Below the pieces are notes generated by a model. The model saw only the letters and a list, made by a program, of their open reading frames with translations, ran no database searches and was not told the DNA's origin. Both the position numbers and the translations under genes were made by a program. From Terriglobales bacterium (GTDB lineage Bacteria; Acidobacteriota; Terriglobia; Terriglobales; Acidobacteriaceae): DNA of 5,486 nt. Below, piece by piece: positions 1 to 5,486 of this stretch. The stretch spans positions 1-5,486 of the forward strand of contig JASHXK010000015.1 of the NCBI GenBank assembly GCA_030043575.1, in the 5' to 3' direction. Each line of letters opens with the position of its first letter. Position 1 is the stretch's first letter.

Positions 1-2
1 CA

Positions 3-245
3 CCCGATGGCCGCTCCGTGCTGGTTGAGGACAATGTCAATCATGTGGCACTGGACATCTTTCGCGTGGACCTGTCCAGTGGCCGCCGCGAGCTGTTCAA
101 GAAAATCGCTCCCGCCGATCCCGCCGGCGTGTTTATGTTTACCGTCGGCTTTGCCGGCAGATCGTTTACGCCGGACGGTAAGTACTACGCATATTCCTAC
201 AATCGCGTCCTCAGCGAGTTGTACGCGGTCGATGGTCTGCACTAA
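3..245 (+). CDS. C-terminal fragment of a PD40/WD40-like beta-propeller protein (5' end outside window)
   Basis: Only the last 80 codons are present; the frame is open to the left edge and ends at TAA 243-245. Two blade-type turns are visible: PDGRS at the first codons, and FTPDGKYYAYSYNR near the end. Between them is a strand pair of the type DIFRVDLSSGRRELF. The closing LSELYAVDGLH resembles the ends of acidobacterial Ser/Thr kinases and TolB-like proteins that carry a C-terminal PD40 propeller, where the tail typically reads 'LSDLYLVxGLK'. In that family the propeller follows a kinase or HTH domain and a membrane helix and is thought to act as an extracytoplasmic sensor. The effector domain is outside the window, so kinase versus plain TolB-like protein cannot be decided. 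The gene converges on the HTH-TPR gene 236 bp away. Confidence 0.75.
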   Translation, partial: PDGRSVLVEDNVNHVALDIFRVDLSSGRRELFKKIAPADPAGVFMFTVGFAGRSFTPDGKYYAYSYNRVLSELYAVDGLH

Positions 246-481
246 AGAGCCCTGGCTAGCTACTCAGCAAATCGTTCATCTTGCGACATATGCATTACAG
301 CAGTCGGACGGAGGGTTCCCAGCGGAAAGAAAGCGATCAGATGGTGGTCCCCCATGGCTGCCGGAAAATTCCGTTCTGTGTCAGGCAAGTGGGAAAGTTG
401 GAGAGCAATCCCGGCATCAGGGCCGGCCGGGGACACCAATCTTGGCTAGAAGATGTAACGGGTTGGAGATCGCTGGCTCCG

Positions 482-2305
482 CTAACGCGGAAGCAACCCG
501 ACCTTGCGCTCCAGCTCCTGAAAGGCCGGATCGTCATGAACAGAATTCAGCTCAGGATCGACTGCTATGTAGATCATGTACGAGGCATGTTCGCGATAGG
601 CATTTTCTAAAGCGGCCATGGCTGCGGCCTTTTCGCCGAGCAACAAATAGGCACCTACAGAATTCGCGGGCGAACCTGCATATTCTTCGGGATGATTAAA
701 GTTGCCTTCGGTCTTCGCAATTGTTTGCAACAGTTTCTGACGGTCGGTAGATAAGACTTCTATGTCCTGGGCGATCAAAGGACGTCCTGCCAATTTGGCA
801 TTCCGGATCATCTCCTCGATTTCGAGATGATGCATTTGTCGTAGCCGATAGTAGGAGGCCAACTGGTAGTGGACGGGCAGGAAATCGGGATCCGTGGCCA
901 GTACTTTTTGATACTGCGCATACGCCGCATCGTATTGGCCGGCCAGAAAGTACGCGAAGCCCAAGTCGGTAGTGATGACTGGCGATAGCGGGTCGAGTTC
1001 CAAAGCGCGCTTTAGCTCCGCGATGGCTTCCGTGTGGCGACCTTTTGGTCCGAGAAAGAGATTGCCGTACCAATGATGGGCTTGCGCATCGTTGGGATTG
1101 AGCTCCAGAGCGCGGCGGAATTCTTTCTCCGCTTCGTCCCAGTTCCAGTTCAAGACGCTGACCGCGGCCAGCGAGATATGCGCTTCAGCGAGACTATCGT
1201 CAAGAGCAAGGGCTTTGCGGGCATCGGCCGTGGCCTCCGGTCGCCAGGAGTCACCATTGCCGAATAAAGCCAGCAGCGTCTCGGAATCCGCCAGGCCCGC
1301 ATAGGCGAGGGAGAAGCTTGGGTCGCTGGTAGCGGCTTGGCGATAGTACTGAATCGCCTCTTGCAGCGCTTGCTCATTCCTGCGCTGGGAAACATAGCGG
1401 CCGCGGAGGTAGAGATCGTAGGCATCCGGATCGTAGCTGCGCGAGGCAGCCAGCCGATTGCGTTCCTGGTCGGTCAACTTGAGGCGCACCTCGTCGGTGA
1501 TCGACTCAGCGATCCGGGACTGCAAGGACAGGACATTTCTCAGATCACCCTCATAGGAGTGCGCCCAGATGTGCCGGTCCGTGCTGGCGCGAATCAACTG
1601 TGCTGTAATACGCACGCGATTGCCCTCACGGAGCACGGAGCCTTCGACCACCGCGTCCACTCCCAGTTCGCGGGCAATCTGCGGCAGGGGCTTGCGCGTT
1701 CCTTTGTACTGCAGCACCGACGTCTTGGAGACAACCTTAAGTGCGCGCACTTGCGCCAGATCGGTGATCAGTTCATCGGTCATGCCGTCGGCAAAATATT
1801 CCTGGGCGGGATCGCTGGAGAGATTCTGCAGCGGAAGCACGGCGATGGAACGAATTGGGCGCGAAAACCAGCCGTTCCCGGGTGCGCGCCACGCCAGAAG
1901 CAACCCGCCGATGAGCAGCAAGGCGGCTAGGATCAGCCATTTGCCCCAAACGCGGCGTGACGAGGTGCCAGTGGGAACGGAGCCAGACTCGTCAACTTTC
2001 TCCGCAACGGCAGCGAGCGCGTCGAATGCGACACCATTGGGATCTGCTCCCAGCCGGCCAGACCGCAGCCATTCGTCCAGCTCGTGCTCATACGCGAAGA
2101 CGGCTCCGCCCTTTTGTCCAGGCAGGCGATGGATGGGCAGGCCGCGGTCGCGTTCCCAGCGCTGAACCGATCGAATATCGCGATCAAGATATTGCGCGAT
2201 GGACTTCCAGGAATCGAGCCGGCGTCCTGGATTCCGAGAAGCGCCGAGCGGCGCTCCACTGGCGGGAATGTGGTTCTTCTGCCCGATTTGCCCGGTCGAC
2301 GCCAT
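482..2305 (-). CDS. Membrane-anchored HTH regulator with TolB/FlgO-like domain and TPR repeats
   Basis: Complete 607-residue protein. Residues about 30-82 form an excisionase/MerR-like helix-turn-helix: DSWKSIAQYLDRD, then recognition helix SVQRWERDRGLPIHR, then a GGAVFAYEHELDEWL wing. A linker leads to a single membrane helix at about 121-139 (WLILAALLLIGGLLLAW). Residues about 152-278 are a TolB/FlgO-like domain: SIAVLPLQNLSSDP, EYFADGMTDELITDLAQ, ELGVDAVVEGSVLR, and RITAQLIRA with HIWAHSYE. Residues about 294-500 hold around six TPRs, clearest at 372-405 and 407-440 (RALELNPND, RALELDP). The family-typical tail 'DPELNSVHDDPAFQEL' indicates an intact C-terminus. The predicted topology is HTH in the cytoplasm and TolB-TPR outside, as in CadC/ToxR-type one-component regulators. 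The protein contains no cysteine, so redox sensing through disulfides is excluded. The ATG at 2303-2305 is the first start after an in-frame stop (2321-2323); a weak AGG (2314-2316) lies 8 nt upstream. The ligand and target genes are unknown. The divergent exported-protein gene is the obvious candidate target. Confidence 0.88.
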   Translation of the reverse strand: MASTGQIGQKNHIPASGAPLGASRNPGRRLDSWKSIAQYLDRDIRSVQRWERDRGLPIHRLPGQKGGAVFAYEHELDEWLRSGRLGADPNGVAFDALAAVAEKVDESGSVPTGTSSRRVWGKWLILAALLLIGGLLLAWRAPGNGWFSRPIRSIAVLPLQNLSSDPAQEYFADGMTDELITDLAQVRALKVVSKTSVLQYKGTRKPLPQIARELGVDAVVEGSVLREGNRVRITAQLIRASTDRHIWAHSYEGDLRNVLSLQSRIAESITDEVRLKLTDQERNRLAASRSYDPDAYDLYLRGRYVSQRRNEQALQEAIQYYRQAATSDPSFSLAYAGLADSETLLALFGNGDSWRPEATADARKALALDDSLAEAHISLAAVSVLNWNWDEAEKEFRRALELNPNDAQAHHWYGNLFLGPKGRHTEAIAELKRALELDPLSPVITTDLGFAYFLAGQYDAAYAQYQKVLATDPDFLPVHYQLASYYRLRQMHHLEIEEMIRNAKLAGRPLIAQDIEVLSTDRQKLLQTIAKTEGNFNHPEEYAGSPANSVGAYLLLGEKAAAMAALENAYREHASYMIYIAVDPELNSVHDDPAFQELERKVGLLPR

Positions 2306-2328
2306 CTGTACAACCTGGTGCTATTCGT

Positions 2329-2364
2329 TGCCGCGATTTGCCGCTGTGTGCCGTCCCCTGCCGC
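2329..2364. repeat. Four TGCCGY hexamers at exact 10-bp spacing (candidate regulator binding array)
   Basis: TGCCGC at 2329, TGCCGC at 2339, TGCCGT at 2349 and TGCCGC at 2359 are separated by unrelated 4-nt spacers (gatt, tgtg, cccc). A degenerate fifth position, TGCTAT, falls at 2319, also in register. One copy per helical turn places all sites on one face of the DNA. The array ends 24 bp before the HTH-TPR start codon, and one inverted copy (GCGGCA) lies at 2420-2425. Cooperative binding of a regulator, perhaps the HTH protein itself, is an inference. A degenerate 10-bp tandem duplication is the alternative. Confidence 0.5.
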
Positions 2365-2512
2365 TTGAGGTGAAATAGCCAGAAACGCTAGCCTGCAGCC
2401 ACAGTAACGGATTCGTGGAGCGGCAACTCTAGCCTTTACGATCCGCCTGGCTCACGCGAACACAAACTGGCACGTCCGTCCCGGAGAGACAGGTGTCGCG
2501 CGAACGGGGAGC

Positions 2513-2521
2513 AGTATAGCA
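2513..2521 (-). promoter_or_regulatory. Candidate extended -10 promoter for the HTH-TPR gene
   Basis: Read on the minus strand this is TGC-TATACT: a -10 hexamer matching TATAAT at five of six positions, with the TG extension one base upstream. No -35 match lies 16-18 bp upstream, which is tolerable for extended -10 promoters and also fits an activator-dependent promoter. Transcription would start near 2506, giving a leader of about 200 nt that includes the phased TGCCGY array. Short motifs like this can occur by chance, so confidence is limited. Confidence 0.33.
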
Positions 2522-2532
2522 AAACCGGGACA

Positions 2533-2546
2533 TCTTCCCGGGAAGA
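2533..2546. promoter_or_regulatory. Perfect 14-bp palindrome, candidate operator
   Basis: TCTTCCCGGGAAGA is identical on both strands, with no spacer. It lies between the divergent genes, 125 bp before the plus-strand start codon. It also covers the position of the -35 hexamer (about 2536-2541) of the minus-strand extended -10 candidate at 2513-2521. This is where a dimeric repressor or a class II activator would bind. The cognate protein is unknown. The palindrome is too short and too compact to be a terminator, and no T-run follows it. Confidence 0.4.
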
Positions 2547-2656
2547 ATAGTCGCCTCTGGCGCCGCTCGTTACAACTCCTGGGCCGATACTGCCCCCATC
2601 TTTGTTGATCGTTTGCGCTCGCCCGCTTCAGAAAGTTAACCAATCTGCGTGAAGCC

Positions 2657-2664
2657 GGAAGGGA
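2657..2664 (+). promoter_or_regulatory. Ribosome binding site of the exported repeat protein
   Basis: The purine stretch GGAAGGGA ends 6 nt before the ATG at 2671. An in-frame TGA at 2650-2652 rules out any start further upstream. Together they fix the start that supplies the signal peptide. Confidence 0.65.
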
Positions 2665-2670
2665 AACCGC

Positions 2671-5418
2671 ATGCGGAAACCGAGGTTGTTGGAAGTAGTC
2701 GGTATGGTTGTCGTGCTCAGTGCCGCGACGGCGATGTCCTCGCCGGCGCAGACGTTGACCACGCTCCACAACTTTGCGGGAAAACCAAGCGACGGCCGCG
2801 AACCCTACTCCCAGTTAGTGCAGGGCAGCGACGGAAGCTTCTATGGGACAACCGAGTATGGCGGGGCCAACGACAAGGGCACAGTTTTCAAAATTACCCC
2901 CGGCGGGTCGGTGACCATTCTGCACAGCTTCTCAGGCAGTGACGGCCAAGAGCCTACGGCCGGGCTGATACTGGCAAGCGACGGGAACTTCTACGGGACA
3001 ACCTCCATAGCCGGAAACGGTCCGGGCGGCACGGTTTTTAAGATTACCCCCGGCGGGACCCTGACCACGCTGGTCACCTTCAACGGGGAGGGTGGCCCCG
3101 AGTTCCCTTACTCCGGGGTGATCGAGGGCAGCGATGGGAACTTCTACGGAACCACCCCGTCGGGCGGGGCTCATGATGGCAATGGAACTGTCTACAAAAT
3201 CACTCCAGGCGGGACCGTTACCACGTTGTACAGCTTCGCTTGCACCGATGGTTGCGCCCCTTACGGGGGGTTGGTGCAGGGTAGCAACGGCGACTTCTAC
3301 GGAACCACCCGCGATGGCGGCACCAACGGCTACAACTATGGCACGGTCTTCAAAATCACCTCCAGCGGAAGCTTCACTTTGCTGCACACCTTCGAGGGCA
3401 GTGACGGCGGTGAACCTTACGCCAGCCTGATCCAAGGCACGGATGGGAACTTCTACGGCACAGCCTCCTCTGCCGGGGCCCACAGCGCCGGCACGGTCTT
3501 CAAAGTTACCGGTGGCGGGACTCTAACGACGCTTTACAGCTTTTGCCCGGGCGGATCTCCCTGCGCTGACGGCGAGGAGCCGTATGCCGCGCTGGTGCAG
3601 GCCAGCGATGGGGATTTCTATGGCACAACCTACGTGGGTGGCTCCGACAATGTGGGTACCATCTTCCAGATCACCAGTTCAGGGACGCTGACTTCGCTAT
3701 ACAGCTTTGACGGTGGTGATGGCGCGGGTCCCGAGGCGGGGCTTATACAAGTCAGCGGAGGAGACTTTTACGGTACGACCTCGACCGGCGGGTCCAGTGG
3801 CGACGGCACAGTTTTCAAGCTTCAGTTGATCTATTACACCCTGACGGTCTCGCCCACTGGTGACGGCACTGTCACCAGCACCGACGGCTTCATCAATTGC
3901 CCTGGCACGTGCAGCCACTCCTATCTTGACAACACGCAAGTCACGTTGAATGCCACTCCGGCGACAGGATGGGCCTTCACCGGATGGAGCGGTGGTGGCT
4001 GCTCGGGCACCGGCTCCTGCCAGGTGACCATGACGGAGAACACCACCGTCGATGCCACCTTCACGCAGCTTCCTGTCACTCTGACGGTTTCGGTTGCCGG
4101 CAGTGGTACAGTCACCAGCACCGACGGTTTCATCAACTGCCCCGGCACCTGCACGCACACCTACAATCCGAATACCCCCGTCACGTTGAACGCCACGCCA
4201 GCATCGGGCTGGGCTTTTAGCGGCTGGACCGGCGCCTGCATGGGAGTCGGCTCGTGCAATATAACCATGACGCAGAACTACTCGCTGACGGGCGTCTTCG
4301 TCGAGCCGGGATTCGGCATTCAGCTCACGCCGGTCACGCCCTGTCGCGTGGTGGACACGCGCGGCGCAAATGGCCCCTTCGGTGGTCCGCCAATCCAAGG
4401 TGGCACCTACCGCAGCTTCGCTCTACCTCAGGGCGCATGCGGTATTCCTGCCAGCGCAGCGGCCTACTCGCTCAACGTGACGGTAGTGCCGCAACACACG
4501 CTGGGTTATTTAACGATCTGGCCGACGGGCGAAGCTCAGCCTGTCGTGTCGCTGATGAACTCACCGGATGGCCGGGTAAAGGCCAACGCAGCCATCGTGC
4601 CTGCGGGCACCAGTGGCGCGGTGAGTGTGTATGTGACCGATACGACCAACGTCATTCTGGACATCAACGGCTATTTCGCTACACCCAGCTCCCAGACGTA
4701 CCAGTTTTATCCACTGACGCCCTGCCGCATCATCGACACGCGGAGCGGCGATGGCGGCCCGCTACAGGCGGGAGTGGAGCGCGATTACACCATGGCCGGA
4801 CAGTGCGGGATTCCCACGACCGCGACCGCCTATTCGTTCAACGTTACAGTGCTACCGACGAATGGCTCGCTCGACTACCTGACGGTGTGGCCGCAGGGCG
4901 AGACCATGCCTGTGGTCTCCACGCTGAATGATCCGACGGGAACGGTCGTTGCCAACGCTGCTGTCGTGCCTGCCGGCAGCAACAACGCGACTGCCTTCTA
5001 CGCTCACGACAATCCGACCAATCTGTTGGTAGACGTGAACGGCTACTTCGCGGCGGCTGGAAGCGGAGGTTTTTCGTTGTATCCGGTGGCGCCGTGCCGC
5101 GTGCTGGACACCCGCAACAACAATGGGCAACCCTTTCAGGGTACGAAGGTGGTCAACGTGGTGGGGAGCGCGTGTGCCCCGCCTAGCAACGCGACGGCCT
5201 ACGTCTTCAATGCGACGGTCGTGCCGCCGGGCTCGATGCCGTACCTGACCCTGTGGCCGAACGGCGAGAACCAGCCGATCGTCTCCACGCTCAATGCCTA
5301 CGATGGCTTCATCACGTCGAACATGGCCATTGTGCCGACGAACAATGGCTCGATCGACGCCTACGCCGCCGCTTTGACACAATTGATCTTGGACATTTCC
5401 GGCTACTTCGCGCCGTAG
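2671..5418 (+). CDS. Exported repeat protein: FYGTT propeller, two InlB-B-like repeats, three C-terminal NGYFA modules
   Basis: Complete 915-residue protein. Residues 1-26 form a signal peptide: basic MRKPR, a hydrophobic VVGMVVVLSAA core, and probable cleavage at SPA|QT. Residues about 28-385 hold seven repeats of roughly 51 residues, with signature FYGTT..GG....GTVFKITPGGTLTTLYSF, the 'gloeo/Verruco' repeat family. Residues about 388-466 and 468-545 are two InlB-B-like repeats (LTVS..G.GTVTSTDGFINCPGTC, ATP..GWAF.GW). Residues about 548-915 are three modules running from PCR[VI][VIL]DTR to NGYFA or SGYFA, related in pattern to modules on secreted actinobacterial and acidobacterial proteins of unknown function. 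All 18 cysteines form close local pairs, fitting an oxidised extracellular protein. No catalytic motif, LPXTG, PEP-CTERM or C-terminal membrane helix is visible. A surface-adhesive, structural or glycan-binding role is plausible but not shown. The gene is divergent from the HTH-TPR regulator and appears monocistronic within the window. Confidence 0.88.
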   Translation: MRKPRLLEVVGMVVVLSAATAMSSPAQTLTTLHNFAGKPSDGREPYSQLVQGSDGSFYGTTEYGGANDKGTVFKITPGGSVTILHSFSGSDGQEPTAGLILASDGNFYGTTSIAGNGPGGTVFKITPGGTLTTLVTFNGEGGPEFPYSGVIEGSDGNFYGTTPSGGAHDGNGTVYKITPGGTVTTLYSFACTDGCAPYGGLVQGSNGDFYGTTRDGGTNGYNYGTVFKITSSGSFTLLHTFEGSDGGEPYASLIQGTDGNFYGTASSAGAHSAGTVFKVTGGGTLTTLYSFCPGGSPCADGEEPYAALVQASDGDFYGTTYVGGSDNVGTIFQITSSGTLTSLYSFDGGDGAGPEAGLIQVSGGDFYGTTSTGGSSGDGTVFKLQLIYYTLTVSPTGDGTVTSTDGFINCPGTCSHSYLDNTQVTLNATPATGWAFTGWSGGGCSGTGSCQVTMTENTTVDATFTQLPVTLTVSVAGSGTVTSTDGFINCPGTCTHTYNPNTPVTLNATPASGWAFSGWTGACMGVGSCNITMTQNYSLTGVFVEPGFGIQLTPVTPCRVVDTRGANGPFGGPPIQGGTYRSFALPQGACGIPASAAAYSLNVTVVPQHTLGYLTIWPTGEAQPVVSLMNSPDGRVKANAAIVPAGTSGAVSVYVTDTTNVILDINGYFATPSSQTYQFYPLTPCRIIDTRSGDGGPLQAGVERDYTMAGQCGIPTTATAYSFNVTVLPTNGSLDYLTVWPQGETMPVVSTLNDPTGTVVANAAVVPAGSNNATAFYAHDNPTNLLVDVNGYFAAAGSGGFSLYPVAPCRVLDTRNNNGQPFQGTKVVNVVGSACAPPSNATAYVFNATVVPPGSMPYLTLWPNGENQPIVSTLNAYDGFITSNMAIVPTNNGSIDAYAAALTQLILDISGYFAP
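2752..3825 (+). repeat. Seven tandem FYGTT/GTVFKIT repeats, predicted seven-bladed propeller
   Basis: FYGT occurs at residues 57, 107, 158, 209, 261, 316 and 366, a spacing of 50-55 residues (about 153 nt). There are seven 'LTTLYSF'-type strands, but they are offset: the first (TLTTLHNF, residues 28-35) precedes the first FYGT, and the last repeat stops at GTVFKLQL without one. That circular permutation fits a propeller whose N-terminal strand completes the last blade. Cysteine pairs C191/C195 and C292/C298 sit in loops between blades. DNA copies are similar but diverged, for example GGGAACTTCTACGG in three of the seven units. Confidence 0.75.
3841..4305 (+). repeat. Tandem pair of InlB-B-like repeats with an exact 240-nt period
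   Basis: Unit 1 starts at 3841 and unit 2 at 4081, with no length change through most of the unit. The 16-residue core GTVTSTDGFINCPGTC is identical in both (residues 399-414 and 479-494). Its DNA differs at six positions, all synonymous. Each unit has four cysteines: C410, C414, C444, C450 and C490, C494, C523, C529. The family is a beta-grasp-like surface module known from internalins and many secreted bacterial proteins. Its role here is inferred only as a spacer or adhesive stalk. Confidence 0.75.
4312..5415 (+). repeat. Three C-terminal ~120-residue PCRVxDTR...NGYFA modules
   Basis: The modules cover residues about 548-670, 677-794 and 800-915. Each opens with PCR[VI][VIL]DTR and has a second cysteine 26-32 residues later (C558/C590, C685/C712, C809/C835). 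Each then runs through AY.[LF]N[VA]TV[VL]P, YLT[IVL]WP.GE..P[VI]VS, an [AM]A[IV]VP strand and a closing LD[IV][NS]GYFA. Related modules without the cysteine pair occur at the ends of actinobacterial secreted proteins ('TRVLDTR...DVAGYF'). Their function is not established. The third module ends directly at the stop codon, so these form the exposed C-terminus. Confidence 0.75.
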
Positions 5419-5434
5419 GTACAGGCCAGCCCGT

Positions 5435-5454
5435 GTGCCTGTCTTAGCAGGCAC
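5435..5454 (+). terminator. Candidate hairpin terminator after the exported protein gene
   Basis: GTGCCTG (5435-5441) pairs perfectly with CAGGCAC (5448-5454) around a 6-nt TCTTAG loop, 17 nt after the stop codon. The stem is well placed, but only two T residues follow it directly. Intrinsic termination would therefore be weak; a 3'-end-protecting stem is equally possible. Confidence 0.4.
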
Positions 5455-5486
5455 TTCAGACGGTTCATTGGTTTCGGGTTTGTCCC

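Larger units (their letters stand above)
2306..2670. other. Divergent intergenic control region
   Basis: These 365 bp separate the starts of two divergent genes and contain no convincing coding sequence. From left to right they hold four phased TGCCGY hexamers (2329-2364), an opposite-orientation GCGGCA (2420-2425), a minus-strand extended -10 candidate (2513-2521), a perfect 14-bp palindrome (2533-2546), and the ribosome binding site of the plus-strand gene (2657-2664). A 7-bp direct repeat CTAGCCT (2388-2394 and 2429-2435) is also present but may be chance. I found no plus-strand sigma70-type promoter with both elements. Confidence 0.7.

Noticed and set aside
421..428. GGCCGGCC palindrome
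   Set aside because: An 8-bp GC-only palindrome is expected often in GC-rich DNA and has no promoter context here.
246..481. Possible short gene or terminator in the convergent gap
   Set aside because: No frame here has a ribosome binding site and a protein-like composition. The best hairpin, CCCGGC (410-415) with GCCGGG (426-431), has no T-run on either strand, so no terminator is called.
7..699. A 230-codon open frame on the plus strand across the convergent gap
   Set aside because: It overlaps the propeller C-terminus in a different frame and then the 3' end of the HTH-TPR gene antisense. Its composition (runs of Arg, Pro and Cys, no domain) is that of a GC-rich shadow frame.
2327..2427. 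Long-range inverted repeat GTTGCCGC (2327-2334) with GCGGCAAC (2420-2427)
   Set aside because: The arms are 85 bp apart with no supporting intermediate pairing. It is better explained as one inverted copy of the phased TGCCGY motif than as a hairpin.
2586..2591. GATACT as a plus-strand -10 element for the exported protein gene
   Set aside because: There is no TG extension and no -35-like hexamer at 16-18 bp, so it cannot be told from chance.
2452..2769. A 105-codon minus-strand frame in the divergent intergenic region
   Set aside because: It overlaps the signal peptide of the exported protein antisense and has a low-complexity Arg-rich sequence with no recognisable domain.
2932..3483. Long antisense frames opposite the exported protein (also 3697-4398 and 4852-5454)
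   Set aside because: They mirror the repeat structure of the plus-strand gene. The plus frame has a signal peptide, a ribosome binding site and synonymous divergence between repeats; the antisense frames have none of these.
2671..5418. Mobile element, CRISPR array or phage tail fibre as the source of the repeats
   Set aside because: The repeats are in-frame protein repeats of 50-127 residues within one signal-peptide-bearing gene. There are no short identical repeats with unique spacers, no transposase and no neighbouring phage genes.

Overview
The window looks like chromosomal DNA from an acidobacterium or a close relative. This rests on three protein architectures common in that phylum: a PD40-type beta-propeller C-terminus, an HTH + TolB-like + TPR membrane protein, and a secreted protein of 'gloeo/Verruco' FYGTT repeats followed by Cys-containing 'PCRVVDTR...NGYFA' modules. 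The assignment comes from recognising families, not from a marker gene. The DNA is moderately GC-rich throughout, with no tRNA, rRNA, IS element, CRISPR array or phage gene visible.

Layout: (i) 3-245 (+), the last 80 codons of a PD40/WD40-like propeller protein, probably the sensor end of a Ser/Thr kinase or TolB-like protein. (ii) 246-481, a convergent gap with no convincing gene or terminator. (iii) 482-2305 (-), a complete 607-residue protein with a cytoplasmic HTH domain, one membrane segment, an extracytoplasmic TolB/FlgO-like domain and about six TPRs. It resembles a membrane-bound one-component regulator with CadC/ToxR-like topology. (iv) 2306-2670, a 365-bp divergent intergenic region containing a helically phased TGCCGY array, a minus-strand extended -10 candidate and a perfect 14-bp palindrome where that promoter's -35 would lie. 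(v) 2671-5418 (+), a complete 915-residue exported repeat protein: signal peptide, seven ~51-residue repeats that count out as a seven-bladed propeller, two InlB-B-like repeats and three C-terminal ~120-residue modules. (vi) 5419-5486, a short tail with a 7-bp hairpin.

Working model (inference): the membrane HTH protein and the exported repeat protein are divergently transcribed from one control region. The HTH-TPR protein may regulate itself and/or the exported protein through the phased repeats or the palindrome. The exported protein has 18 cysteines, all falling in close local pairs, as expected of a disulfide-stabilised envelope or extracellular protein. No enzyme active site is recognisable in it, so an adhesive, structural or ligand-binding role is more likely than catalysis. 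The most unusual DNA signal in the window is the 10-bp-phased array at 2329-2364.
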